64,000 nt of DNA, from positions 98,827 through 162,826 of the forward strand of contig CBFIDE010000002.1 of NCBI GenBank assembly GCA_965661265.1, written 5' to 3'. This document shows, piece after piece, positions 44,378 through 53,900 of the stretch; the first letter of the stretch is position 1, and each line of letters opens with the position of its first letter. Both the position numbers and the translations under genes were made by a program. Source of the DNA: CBFIDE01 sp965661265 (GTDB taxonomy: Bacteria; Bacteroidota; Bacteroidia; Flavobacteriales; Schleiferiaceae). The notes beneath the pieces are model-generated. The model did not search any database, had not been told where the DNA came from, and saw nothing but the letters and a program-made list of their open reading frames with translations.

Positions 44378-45127
44378 ATGAATCTTACATTAAAAATTTG
44401 GAGACAGAGTAATGCAGATGCCAAAGGCAAAATGCACTCTTATCAAGTGAAAGATATTGATGGCGATATGTCTTTTTTAGAAATGATTGACATTCTAAAT
44501 GAAGATCTAATAGTAAAAGGTGAAGAGCCAATTGCTTTTGATCATGACTGTAGAGAAGGAATATGCGGGAGCTGCTCTATGTATATTAATGGTGAGCCAC
44601 ATGGTCCTGAGCAAGGAACTACAACTTGTCAATTGCATATGAGAAAGTTTAAGGATGGTGATACTATTCATATTGAGCCATGGAGAGCATCTGCTTTTCC
44701 AGTAATTAAGGACTTAATGGTGGATAGATCTTCTTTTGACAGAATTATTCAGTCGGGCGGTTATGTTTCTGTAAATACTTCAGGAAATACTTTAGATGCA
44801 AATGCTATTGCTGTACCAAAGGCTGATGCGGATGCAGCATTTAATGCTGCAACTTGTATAGGTTGTGGAGCATGTGTTGCAGCATGTAAAAATAGCTCTG
44901 CTATGCTTTTTGTTTCTGCAAAGGTGTCTCAGTTTGCTCTTTTACCTCAAGGTAAGGTGGAAGCCAAAGAAAGAGTGTTGAATATGGTAGATCAAATGGA
45001 TTTAGAAGGTTTTGGTTCTTGTACAAATACTGGAGCATGTGAAGCTGAATGTCCTGTTGGAATCTCTCTAGAAAATATCGCAAGATTGAACAGAGAGTAT
45101 TTAAGCGCAAGTGTAAGAAAGGCATAA
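44378..45127 (+). CDS. sdhB: Succinate dehydrogenase iron-sulfur subunit
   Basis: 249 aa. The [2Fe-2S] site is DCREGICGSC near 60-69. The [4Fe-4S] and [3Fe-4S] sites are CIGCGACVAAC near 161-171 and CTNTGACEAECPVG near 210-223. It carries electrons from SdhA to the cytochrome b. The last gene of the operon, followed by a hairpin terminator. Confidence 0.97.
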   Translation: MNLTLKIWRQSNADAKGKMHSYQVKDIDGDMSFLEMIDILNEDLIVKGEEPIAFDHDCREGICGSCSMYINGEPHGPEQGTTTCQLHMRKFKDGDTIHIEPWRASAFPVIKDLMVDRSSFDRIIQSGGYVSVNTSGNTLDANAIAVPKADADAAFNAATCIGCGACVAACKNSSAMLFVSAKVSQFALLPQGKVEAKERVLNMVDQMDLEGFGSCTNTGACEAECPVGISLENIARLNREYLSASVRKA

Positions 45128-45156
45128 TTAGGTAGCCTTTATATATAAGTTAAGAT

Positions 45157-45193
45157 AAAACACCCTTTGCATATGAGTATAGGGTGTTTTTTT
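45157..45193 (+). terminator. Terminator of sdhCAB
   Basis: AAACACCCT / AGGGTGTTT stem with a 14-base loop and a run of seven T. Confidence 0.85.
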
Positions 45194-45419
45194 ATGCCTT
45201 GTGCTCTGCTTGTGCTTGCTTTAGTGAAATTTGTTGAGGACTGCTTACGGGATGTGTCTGGGCTTGTGAAATAATTAATGCGGGTAAATGATCAAACTTA
45301 ATTGCCCCAGGGGCCTTACCCGCAAGCCCTACTTCAATGTAATCAAAAGTATAAATAAGCCCAAATAGGAGACTTGCATTTTCTTTATATGATTTGAGGT
45401 TGACCAAAGTATAGAGCAA
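45192..45419 (-). CDS. Possible small protein, unrecognised
   Basis: 75 codons from ATG to TAA. The sequence (LLFGLIYTFDYIEVGLAGKAPG and then a polar Gln/Ala-rich tail) fits no family I know. It lies between two terminators, its end touches the sdhCAB terminator, and no convincing promoter is seen. It may be a real small gene, a fragment of a decayed one, or chance. Confidence 0.25.
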   Translation of the reverse strand: MLYTLVNLKSYKENASLLFGLIYTFDYIEVGLAGKAPGAIKFDHLPALIISQAQTHPVSSPQQISLKQAQAEHKA

Positions 45420-45448
45420 AAAAAAGCCTCTAAATTTTAGAGGCTTTT
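45418..45448 (-). terminator. Terminator of mdh
   Basis: AAAAGCCTCTAA / TTAGAGGCTTTT, a 12-bp stem with a three-base loop and an eight-A run on the left for minus-strand transcripts. Confidence 0.88.
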
Positions 45449-45467
45449 ACTATTAAATAAAATCTTA

Positions 45468-46394
45468 TTACGCGTCTAAAAGAGCATTTGTCTTTCTTAC
45501 CGCTTCAGCGCTTTCAACTAAATTTTCCTTCTCAGCATCACTCAAGTTTATTTCAACTAGGCTCTCAATTCCATTAGCTCCGATAATTGCAGGAACACCA
45601 ATGCAAATGTCATTAAGACCAAACTCTCCTTCTAATAAGCAAGATGAAGGGAACATTTTCTTACTGTCACAAGCAATTGCCTGAACCATTGCAGAAACTG
45701 CTGCACCTGGTGCATACCAAGCTGAAGTTCCTAATAATTTAGTTAAAGTAGCCCCACCCACTTTGGTTGCCTCTTTTAGCTCAGCCATTCTATCATCAGA
45801 AATAAATTCCGAAACAGGAACACTATTTCTAGTGGCAAGTCTAGTCAATGGAATCATACCTGTATCAGAGTGTCCACCGACTACCATTCCATCAATATCA
45901 GAAATAGGGCAATCTAAGGCTTCCGCTAAGCGATACTTAAATCGTGCAGAGTCTAATGCTCCACCCATTCCGATAATTCTATGTTTTGGCAAACCAGTTA
46001 CCTTATGTGCTAAATATGTCATGGTATCCATTGGGTTGGAAACCACAATAAGAATAACATTTGGAGAGTGCTTAATTAAATTAGAAGCAACATCCTTAAC
46101 GATTCCAGCATTAATTCCAATTAGTTCTTCTCTTGTCATCCCCGGCTTTCTTGGAATACCAGAAGTAATTACTGCAACATCAGAATTAGCTGTTTTAGAA
46201 TAATCACTAGTGCTACCCGTAATTTTAGTGTCAAACCCATTTAGGGATGCAGTTTGCATCAAATCCATTGCCTTGCCTTCAGCAAAACCTTCTTTGATGT
46301 CAACTAATACTACTTCAGATGCAAAATCTTTGATCGCGATATACTCAGCGCAACTTGCGCCTACTGCTCCAGCTCCAACTACTGTTACTTTCAT
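45468..46394 (-). CDS. mdh: Malate dehydrogenase
   Basis: 308 aa. NAD site VVGAGAVGASCAEY (4-17). The substrate arginines are in GIPRKPGMTREEL near 80-92 and the catalytic His in VVGGHSDTG near 171-179. This is the LDH-like type of malate dehydrogenase, interconverting malate and oxaloacetate. It is a single-gene unit with a TACCTTTG promoter and a clear terminator, facing sdhCAB. Confidence 0.95.
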   Translation of the reverse strand: MKVTVVGAGAVGASCAEYIAIKDFASEVVLVDIKEGFAEGKAMDLMQTASLNGFDTKITGSTSDYSKTANSDVAVITSGIPRKPGMTREELIGINAGIVKDVASNLIKHSPNVILIVVSNPMDTMTYLAHKVTGLPKHRIIGMGGALDSARFKYRLAEALDCPISDIDGMVVGGHSDTGMIPLTRLATRNSVPVSEFISDDRMAELKEATKVGGATLTKLLGTSAWYAPGAAVSAMVQAIACDSKKMFPSSCLLEGEFGLNDICIGVPAIIGANGIESLVEINLSDAEKENLVESAEAVRKTNALLDA

Positions 46395-46430
46395 TTTTTT
46401 TTCTTCTTTTTAGGATGAATATAAGGTTGT

Positions 46431-46438
46431 CAAAGGTA
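46431..46438 (-). promoter_or_regulatory. -7 promoter element of mdh
   Basis: TACCTTTG on the minus strand, about 37 bases before the ATG; the leader just before the ATG is almost pure purine. Confidence 0.6.
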
Positions 46439-46861
46439 ATGAAAGAATGGGATTTAGGCCCTGAACTTTAAGCTTTTAATATAAGATGCATGTATTTTCT
46501 TATTTAAAATAAGAAGTGCTTATCGCGATATTATAGACCAATAAGTTACTTAATTCAGCTGCTAGAAAATCAAAATTGGCAGTAAAAGTGATTGAATGAT
46601 AGTTTCAGAAGAATAGGCTAAAACAAACAAGGGGGATAAGACCCCCTTGAATGATTGGTTTTCTAAAAAGTACAGCTGAATTGATTGATTACTAACCCTA
46701 TTTTCCAAAAAATTGTGTGCATACTTTTTAGCCTTTCTAATATAGGAAATTTATTTTAATCAGCTTTGGAAAGGTGTAATAATGTTCGGATAATCAATGA
46801 ATTACTTAGAAAAAGAGCGTGTATGATTTGATTCTTTTTGAGGTGGTATCTTGGTAGCTTG
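46439..46861. other. Intergenic region between mdh and the nitrilase gene
   Basis: About 420 bases without a supported gene. It holds one GCTTNNCGCGAT copy (46518-46529) and a hairpin CAAGGGGG/CCCCCTTG with a six-base loop at 46628-46649. That hairpin lacks a T-run and so is not a standard terminator. Otherwise AT-rich with short broken frames. Confidence 0.7.
46518..46529 (+). repeat. GCTTNNCGCGAT motif copy (NN = AT), intergenic
   Basis: The only exact copy that lies well away from any gene, about 120 bases upstream of the mdh start. Confidence 0.7.
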
Positions 46862-46869
46862 TATATTTG
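46841..46869 (+). promoter_or_regulatory. Promoter of the nitrilase-family gene
   Basis: TATATTTG at 46862-46869 with a TTTTTG about 21 bases upstream. It lies between two candidate ATGs and favours the one at 46884. Confidence 0.6.
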
Positions 46870-46883
46870 GGGAGATAATAACT

Positions 46884-47663
46884 ATGAAAGAAGAACTAAA
46901 AATTGCCTGTCTTCAAATTGATTTGGCTTGGGAAAATAAAACAGCAAACTTGGATAGGATCCAATGCATGCTTGAACAAAATAAAGGTGCTGATTTGTAT
47001 GTGCTGCCAGAAATGTTTAGCACTGGTTTTAGCATGAACGCTAATGCCTTTGCAGAATATATGGAAGGTCCAACTGTGACCTGGATGAAGGCTATGGCTA
47101 AAAAAATGGAAGGAGCTATTATTGGTAGCTTAATTATTGAAGAAAATGGAAATTACTTCAATCGGTTGATTCTTGCCCAGGAGAATGGTAAAATTCATAC
47201 CTATGATAAAAGACACCTTTTTTCATATGCTAAAGAGGAAGAAACTTATACAGCAGGTCAGAACTCTTCTATTGTTGAATATAAGGGTTGGAGAATAAAG
47301 CCCTTAGTATGCTATGATTTAAGGTTTCCTGTTTGGTCCAGAAATACGGAAGACTATGACATTTTGATTTATGTTGCAAATTGGCCGAATAGAAGAAGTT
47401 TAGCATGGAAGTCTTTGTTGAAAGCAAGGGCAATAGAAAATATGGCCTATTGTATTGGAGTGAATCGTGTCGGTGAAGATGGAAATAATGTGTTCCACTC
47501 AGGTGATACAATGGCTGTAGACCCACTTGGTGAGGAGCTTATTGACCCTATTGATTCTATTGAGAAGGTAGAGCTTATTTTAGTGAAAAAAGAGGTGCTG
47601 AAGAATTACAGAAGTAAATTTGGCTTCCTTAATGATAGAGATGATTTTCAATTTAAATCTTAA
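46884..47663 (+). CDS. Carbon-nitrogen hydrolase, omega-amidase type
   Basis: 259 aa from MKEELKIACLQ. The nitrilase triad is E43 (VLPEMF), K109 (YDKRHLF) and C143 (LVCYDLRFP). The overall pattern (EMFSTGFSM, GSLIIEENG, VANWPNRR) matches YafV/Nit2-like omega-amidases that hydrolyse 2-oxoglutaramate or 2-oxosuccinamate. An ATG at 46851 is upstream of the -7 promoter element and is rejected. The gene's end overlaps the converging Ig-like lipoprotein gene by 11 bases. Confidence 0.9.
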   Translation: MKEELKIACLQIDLAWENKTANLDRIQCMLEQNKGADLYVLPEMFSTGFSMNANAFAEYMEGPTVTWMKAMAKKMEGAIIGSLIIEENGNYFNRLILAQENGKIHTYDKRHLFSYAKEEETYTAGQNSSIVEYKGWRIKPLVCYDLRFPVWSRNTEDYDILIYVANWPNRRSLAWKSLLKARAIENMAYCIGVNRVGEDGNNVFHSGDTMAVDPLGEELIDPIDSIEKVELILVKKEVLKNYRSKFGFLNDRDDFQFKS

Positions 47664-49284
47664 TCAACCATTCATATTCTAGATCCCAATTTGCCCTTAT
47701 TTCTACTTTTTCTGGATTAATTATAATTCGCTCTGCCTGTCTTTCTTCCTTTAGTGAACCATTGGTCCATTCTGAATCATTATTGGTATCAACGATTACT
47801 TCTGATTGATAATTTCCGGGGATTAGCCCTTTAAAGTTTAGCTTCAGTTCCTTTCTAAACTTTTCTCTATGTATCACTCTTCCCCTAGGGTCTTTTAATA
47901 GAAAAATAAGCTGATCTGTAGCTTCAGTTTTTATTAAATAATCTAACTGCCCTAGTTCATTACCCTTAAGAATGGTATAATCAAATACAGAAGAATCATT
48001 AAGCATTCCATTCATAGCTTTGACTCCACCATTCAATAGAACAATATTGATTTTTCCGCTTAATCCTTCAGGAATGAAATAGCAATATCGCCCAGCACTA
48101 TCTAAGGATAGATTGATGTTTAAAGTGTCCTTCAGAGTATATAAAAGAATATTACTAGAGTCTATTCCAATTAAAGGTTCCATAGGGCTTGTAATTCTGA
48201 TTGTATCCCCATTACGTAAAGTAGAGGTGGCAGATAAAAGCTTAATGCTTTTTTGTTTCTTAATCGGGTTTAACCTAACTCTTACGGTATCTGTAATTAT
48301 TCCCTTACCCCCAATTTCAAAGTCCATTGAATCCACTCCTGAGTTGGACCAATAAATAATAGTGTCTAAATCTCTGCTTTCTTGATATATTTCTCTAAAG
48401 CTCTTATTCGTATCTAAAGAGATTCTTCTTGCATAAGCTGATTTATTGGGTTTATTAAAAGTGATTAAAATTGAACCATCTAGTTTTTGCTTGGCTCCCT
48501 TAAAACTTAGGTCCGGATCACCCATAAAAGATCTAAGCTCATAATTCTCTCCTTTGGGAGTAGGTGTGATAAAACCTTCCTGAAAGGCTGATTTCAATGC
48601 GTATGTAGTTAACTTGAAATTTGAACGGAGATTTTCAAAGGCAACTAACTTATATTCATTTTTGGCAATATTCTCAATTGTAAATTTGCCTTCTTTATCT
48701 GAAAACGTATAGTAGTCTGGAATAGATAAAAATGCACAACTATCGGATTCTAACCACTGTTCTTTTTTATAAAGGGCAATAAGTAGTCCTTCAATTGGAG
48801 TTGAATTGGAACTTTCTAGAATAGTCCCTCCTAGTTTTAAACTATCTAAATAAGATCCCGTTGAGAATACATATTTTAAATTTCCATTTGCATTTCCTTC
48901 TGTGAAATCGGTAACAGCTTCACCAAAGCTAATGGTATAAGTCGTATTCTTTTTTAGCTCATCATCGATCTGAATAAGGAGCTCTTTATTCTTTGCCCTA
49001 AATTCTAACTTCTCATCTATGGGAGGTGAGATTAGTATTTGAGATTGGGCAGACTTTAAACTGATGTACTCATTAAACTTCATAATAATGACCTTGCTAC
49101 TCATATTTATGGAGTAGTTCGGCGGAAAAGAAGTGTCTAGTTTTGGAGCTGTAGTATCTCGTGGTCCACCATTTGGGCTTACCTGACTTGCGCAACTACT
49201 AAGAAAAATCTCAAACCCGACCATAAGGCTAAGAGAGAGTATTAAAAACTTAATAAGATTTAAATGGCTTTTGAACATCTTCAC
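47653..49284 (-). CDS. Ig-like domain lipoprotein
   Basis: 543 aa. A lipobox is likely at LSSC in the long signal sequence, followed by ASQVSPNGGPRDTTAP, typical of a conserved Bacteroidota lipoprotein family. An SbsA-type Ig-like domain follows (about 45-145, with FNEYISLKSAQSQILISPP and TTYTISFGEAVTDFTEGN). Next comes a region resembling a carboxypeptidase regulatory-like fold (LGGTILESSNSTPIEGLLIALY) and a long unrecognised C-terminal part. Probably anchored to the outer membrane; function unknown. The start could be the Met two codons later. Confidence 0.8.
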   Translation of the reverse strand: MKMFKSHLNLIKFLILSLSLMVGFEIFLSSCASQVSPNGGPRDTTAPKLDTSFPPNYSINMSSKVIIMKFNEYISLKSAQSQILISPPIDEKLEFRAKNKELLIQIDDELKKNTTYTISFGEAVTDFTEGNANGNLKYVFSTGSYLDSLKLGGTILESSNSTPIEGLLIALYKKEQWLESDSCAFLSIPDYYTFSDKEGKFTIENIAKNEYKLVAFENLRSNFKLTTYALKSAFQEGFITPTPKGENYELRSFMGDPDLSFKGAKQKLDGSILITFNKPNKSAYARRISLDTNKSFREIYQESRDLDTIIYWSNSGVDSMDFEIGGKGIITDTVRVRLNPIKKQKSIKLLSATSTLRNGDTIRITSPMEPLIGIDSSNILLYTLKDTLNINLSLDSAGRYCYFIPEGLSGKINIVLLNGGVKAMNGMLNDSSVFDYTILKGNELGQLDYLIKTEATDQLIFLLKDPRGRVIHREKFRKELKLNFKGLIPGNYQSEVIVDTNNDSEWTNGSLKEERQAERIIINPEKVEIRANWDLEYEWLIKI

Positions 49285-49328
49285 AATTAAGGGTCAAATA
49301 TCTAAAATATAATTGATGCTCAAGTCTT

Positions 49329-49997
49329 TTATAAAACGGTAGCAACGGCAAATACAGAAATTTTCAAATTATCAGTTTTCTGAATAGAATGCACAGCTGA
49401 AATAATTGTGCCACCGGTCGTAATTACATCATCAATTAATAGAATATGTCGAAATTGATTTTGAGGAAGCCACATAAAAATATCTAAAGTGTTTTCAAAT
49501 CTTTCAAACCTCGATTTCTTAGTTTGTGATTGTCCCTCTTTAATCCTAACTAAAGTCTCATTTACTGGTATTTGTAGTCCTAATGATAAGCCTTTGGCAA
49601 TAACAGAGCTTTGATTAAAGCCTCTTTTCTTTTCTTTTTTGCGATGCAATGGGATTGGCACTATTGCATCTATATCTTCAAAAATACTGGAGTCTTTGAA
49701 TTGAGCGGAAGCTAGCATTCCTAGTTTAATTCCAATATCAGATCTCCCTTTATACTTTAATTGATGAAGGAGATCTTGGATTATACCTCCTGGCTGAAAG
49801 TAAAATAAAGCATTTGCCTTTTCTATTCGTTCCCTTCCTGTAAATAATTCTAAAATGGGATTTTGATTAGAACTGGGGTTCTCTGTCCATGGCAGGGATA
49901 ATAAACATGACTCGCAAAGGCAACTGTCTGAATCTAGTAGCTCATCACATGAAGCGCAATATGGTGGAATTAAAAAATTTAATATGTTTTTTAGCAT
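49329..49997 (-). CDS. comF: ComF family phosphoribosyltransferase-like protein
   Basis: 222 aa. An N-terminal zinc-finger pattern C14-x-x-C17 and C28-x-x-C31 is followed by a type I phosphoribosyltransferase fold with the PRPP loop LLIDDVITTGGT near 187-198. ComF helps move DNA in natural competence in some bacteria and is near-universal, so competence is not proven. Divergent from the coiled-coil gene at 50030, with about 30 bases between. Confidence 0.92.
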   Translation of the reverse strand: MLKNILNFLIPPYCASCDELLDSDSCLCESCLLSLPWTENPSSNQNPILELFTGRERIEKANALFYFQPGGIIQDLLHQLKYKGRSDIGIKLGMLASAQFKDSSIFEDIDAIVPIPLHRKKEKKRGFNQSSVIAKGLSLGLQIPVNETLVRIKEGQSQTKKSRFERFENTLDIFMWLPQNQFRHILLIDDVITTGGTIISAVHSIQKTDNLKISVFAVATVL

Positions 49998-50029
49998 CTC
50001 TAATAACTAAGAATTTATAATTTACGGCT

Positions 50030-50902
50030 ATGAAAGAAAAAGAGCAAAACAGTCGGTCTACTTATCGCATTCTTAGTTTATTGTTATTCGTACTATTGAT
50101 CTTTGCGGTAGTTTTATGGGTCTATGAAGATCGGTCAAATGAAATGCTGGAGCAAAAGAATATTCTGATTGAGCGCTTGACTAAAACTATGAAGAAGAAC
50201 AATTCTTTGGAGTTTGAGACTGATAGCATGAACGATCTCTTGCTAGAGCAGCAAGATGAACTTTTTCTTCTTTTAGATACATTGGCAGAACTTAGTCCTG
50301 AAGAAATTAATCAACAGCCTGATATACTTTTGAAGGTAGATAAGAATGTTGCTATTACTAAAGCATTAGAGCAAACATCAGATTCTTTAAGACAAGTAAA
50401 TGACAAGCTCAGAGTTGAAAGGGATCGGGCAATTATCGAGCTGAAAAGAGAAATGTCCAAAACTCAAAATTTACTTCAAGTAAATGCTGAATTAGAACGC
50501 ACTTTAGAATCTGGAATGAATTTAACAGCCGCAGCTCTGAGAGTAAAAGGGCAGAGAAAATCTTGGGGTGATTATAAGTCCACTTCTAAATCGTCTAGAG
50601 TTGATCAATTAGAATCATGCTTCAGTTTAGTAAAAAACAAATTGGCTAATAAGGGTTATAAGAAAATTCATTTAAGGTTCCTAAATGCAGAAGATGCCGT
50701 TCTCTCACCTGATGGAGTTTTTGTGAAAGATACTCTAGACGATAGATTGTTCTTTACTCACTTTTTTGATTGGAATTATATCGGCGAAAGCCTAGATACT
50801 TGCTTAATCTTTCCTACAAACCAAATCACTGAAGGAAGCTATCATTTAGAGGTATATATTGATGGCTACAAACAGGAAAGCATTCAAGTTAAGTTTGATT
50901 AG
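50030..50902 (+). CDS. Membrane-anchored coiled-coil protein of unknown function
   Basis: 290 aa. A short basic N-terminus, one transmembrane helix (about 12-31), a long coiled coil (about 33-175, rich in Glu, Leu, Gln and Lys) and a C-terminal beta-rich domain of about 100 residues that I do not recognise (GYKKIHLRFLNAEDAVLSPDG; TEGSYHLEVYIDGYKQES). The coiled coil would extend into the periplasm. Its stop overlaps that of the converging barrel-protein gene by four bases (TTAG). Confidence 0.7.
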   Translation: MKEKEQNSRSTYRILSLLLFVLLIFAVVLWVYEDRSNEMLEQKNILIERLTKTMKKNNSLEFETDSMNDLLLEQQDELFLLLDTLAELSPEEINQQPDILLKVDKNVAITKALEQTSDSLRQVNDKLRVERDRAIIELKREMSKTQNLLQVNAELERTLESGMNLTAAALRVKGQRKSWGDYKSTSKSSRVDQLESCFSLVKNKLANKGYKKIHLRFLNAEDAVLSPDGVFVKDTLDDRLFFTHFFDWNYIGESLDTCLIFPTNQITEGSYHLEVYIDGYKQESIQVKFD

Positions 50903-53900
50903 AAATAGGCCTTAATTTGGACGTTCCCAAGCTGAATTGCAGGACTGTCCTCCGATATTCTACCGGTATAGCTGAGGGTAAGAACAATATTCTTTCTTAT
51001 GGTTTGTTGCAAACCTATATTCCATAAGGTGTTTTCTCCAGGTCTTAAAGCTTGAAGCATCTCAAATCCTAAAGGACTGTTGGCATCTCCTTCAAAATCA
51101 TTAATAACATAATTGAGTTTGACCAGGGCTGAAAATTTCTGACCTAGTTTATAGTCGGTTTGAATTCCAAAATCATCTGAGTTTAATGAACTTTGCGAGT
51201 CTGAACTGCCTTGCTTATTTGCCTTGATATAAATTGCGGTAATTACAATTTTGTCATTGGGTTGGATACTTATTGAGTTTTCAGATTGAATGTCATCTAA
51301 GGTGTAATTCCGACTTTGAAAATTATCTGATTTATTCTCGCGCTCAAAGTAACTAAGGGAACTTCTTAAATTAAGGATTTTGAATAATTGAAACCTAAGT
51401 TTAAAGCTATTCTCCAAAACGATATTTCTTTCTATTCCAAAGCTTAAAAGATTTCTGTTGTCGCTATTACGATACGTATAGTCTAAACCAAATTTCTGAC
51501 TGCTTCTATTAAAGAAAAGGGTGCTCCTAAAGTTTTGATTAAGATTGATAATTGAGCTATCGCTTATATCAGACCCAAATGGATTAAGGCTGTTAGTATT
51601 GCCCTCTAACAAGGTTTTTTTGTCTATCTGAAAGCTGCTCAAGTTTGAGAATCGAGCTAGAGATTTAGTAAAAGATGATTTGCTCTTCCAGCTTTGTGGA
51701 GCATTGATACTTAGGTTCTGTCCAAACTTATTTAAGCTTGCTCTTATAAAGGTGTTAGAAGGTAAAAAGACTCTAATATATAAGCCAAGTTCTGGACTAG
51801 GTGCAATTTCAAACTCATCCAATTCTTTAATCCCATTGTCATTATAGTCGGTATGCATATAGTTTCCTGTTCCGGTTGGAACTTCTATATAGCTGAAGTT
51901 TCTAAGAGCCTCTGTACCTGAAGAACTCTCGTAAAAACTAGTGCTAATAATGGCATTTTTAAAGAACTTCTGAGTATAATTGATTCTTGAGTTGATCGTT
52001 CTTTCTAGCTCTTTTTCAGTTGGTAGAAATACTTTGAGACTTCTGCTAAAAACGGAAAGATTTAAAAGTCCTCCAAAATTGTTTTTCCATCTAGATTTTG
52101 CCCCAACTGCTTGCACTTTTGAGAAATTTGCAAAGTCTCCTAGCCTGGCCGTATCATCAAATCTTTCTAAGTAGTTAAATTCGACATATGAGCCGTTCGT
52201 GTCACCAAAACCTGTAAAGAAATCGTATTGGATGAAGTTGTAAGAATTGTCCAATAAGCTATCATTAATTGACCTATTCCACTCTCCTTCCGACCTAACA
52301 CCAACCCAAGTGTTTTTGCTAATATATCTCCGGGCATTCAGCCTCTCTCTGATAAATCTTGTCTCTTTTATGCTGTCTCTTGACTCTAACCAAGATCCTT
52401 GAAAGCGCAATAGACTCTTTTCAGATCTAAATAAATAATTCACTTCATTCCTTAAAGCTGATAGCTGATTAATACTCAAAAGTTCAGCTCTATAATTAAG
52501 ACTAGATTGATTTTTAGAATAAGTAGCTTGGGCGCCAGCAAGTCCTATTTCTCCGTTATAATCTATGGGTAAATTCCAGTTTCTGGCAAATTCTAAATCT
52601 CTAATTCTTTCTACCGTTTCAAAAGTTTCATTATTGTATTCTCCGCTTAGCGCGATATCAAGCTTGCCTTTTTCTAGTGGCTTTGAAAAATTATAATCCA
52701 CCTTTGCAGCCAGTCCATCATCATTCTCTTTGTCTAAACTAGAGAAGCGATTATTGTCCCTATTGCTCAGAGCGAGCTTAACAGACAGCTCATTGTTGTC
52801 ATTTATGTGAACATTTGTTTCTGAGCTTAGGACTTGCAACCTTTCAGGTGCTATTAGCTGCCTAATGGGTTCGTAATCTCCTTGCGGAATTCCTGCAATC
52901 GGGGCAACCCATTGAAATACTCTTCCGTTAGCGCTGCTTTGTTCTTGGATGTAATTTCCGGCATTGCTACCTAAGAAACTAAAGCTAGCTTGATATAATT
53001 GTTTAGTACTATCAATGGAATAAACTAGAACACTATCCATGCCTAAAGAATCTATTAATTCATACAGGACGGCTTGGTCCGAAAAACTAGAAGGCTCAAT
53101 GGTGCTAACAACGGCTTGAGAAATATTGTCACCGGCTTTGGCAAGGAGCTCTTTGTCTTCCTCGCTCAAGTTTTGACTGATGCTTTGAGTTTTAGAGTCC
53201 TGCTCTGTATAATAGCTGATGCTCGTAGACCAATTAGTTTCCTCAACCGCCAAATGAGTATGTGCAACAGAGCGTAAATAATTCAATTCTGTATACTGAA
53301 ACTCTACTACAATACGCCTTTCTTTTGTAATAGGTTGAAGGGCAGTAAAGCTGATTTCTGCAGCATTATAATCAATTACATAATCATTCTGCTGACCCCT
53401 AGTAAGCAGCACGCCATCTATATAAACTCTTTCAGATCCCGATATAATAATCACAAACAATTCTCCATTATTACCTTTTAGCTTGTAGGGACCTTGGTTT
53501 CCTTCTTGTCCGTTAAACCTATTTCTTGAAAATTTACCTCTTGCAATTCCCGCCTGAATACCAAAGGGAATATTATTCACTCTAGAGTAGACACCGGCTC
53601 CGCTTATTCTTTTGTCAAAGTTTAGAAAGTAGTTTTTCTTATCGGTAATATTGAAATCTCCAGCTCTTAAAAGGCCAAAATCTGAATTTTCCAGTTCAAT
53701 ATAAACACGGTCAAATTCGCTTAATTGTTGCGTATATCCATCTCCTTGAATAGGAATGTTATTGTCTGTAATGCTTGCTCTTATTTGAGTATTATTACCT
53801 AAATTACCTTGCAATTGTAAATTCAAAGAGCTGTTTAATACAGCATCTTGATTATTTCCAACCCGTATTCCTCTACTAATAGATCCTTGTGAATAAAGGC

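Noticed and set aside
45763..46203. 146-codon plus-strand open frame
   Set aside because: Antisense shadow of mdh.
46321..46345. ATCGCGAT near 46330 as another copy of the motif
   Set aside because: It has the CGCGAT core but no GCTT at the right spacing on either strand.
46851..46883. Upstream ATG for the nitrilase gene
   Set aside because: It lies upstream of the TATATTTG -7 element, so it would not be transcribed from it.
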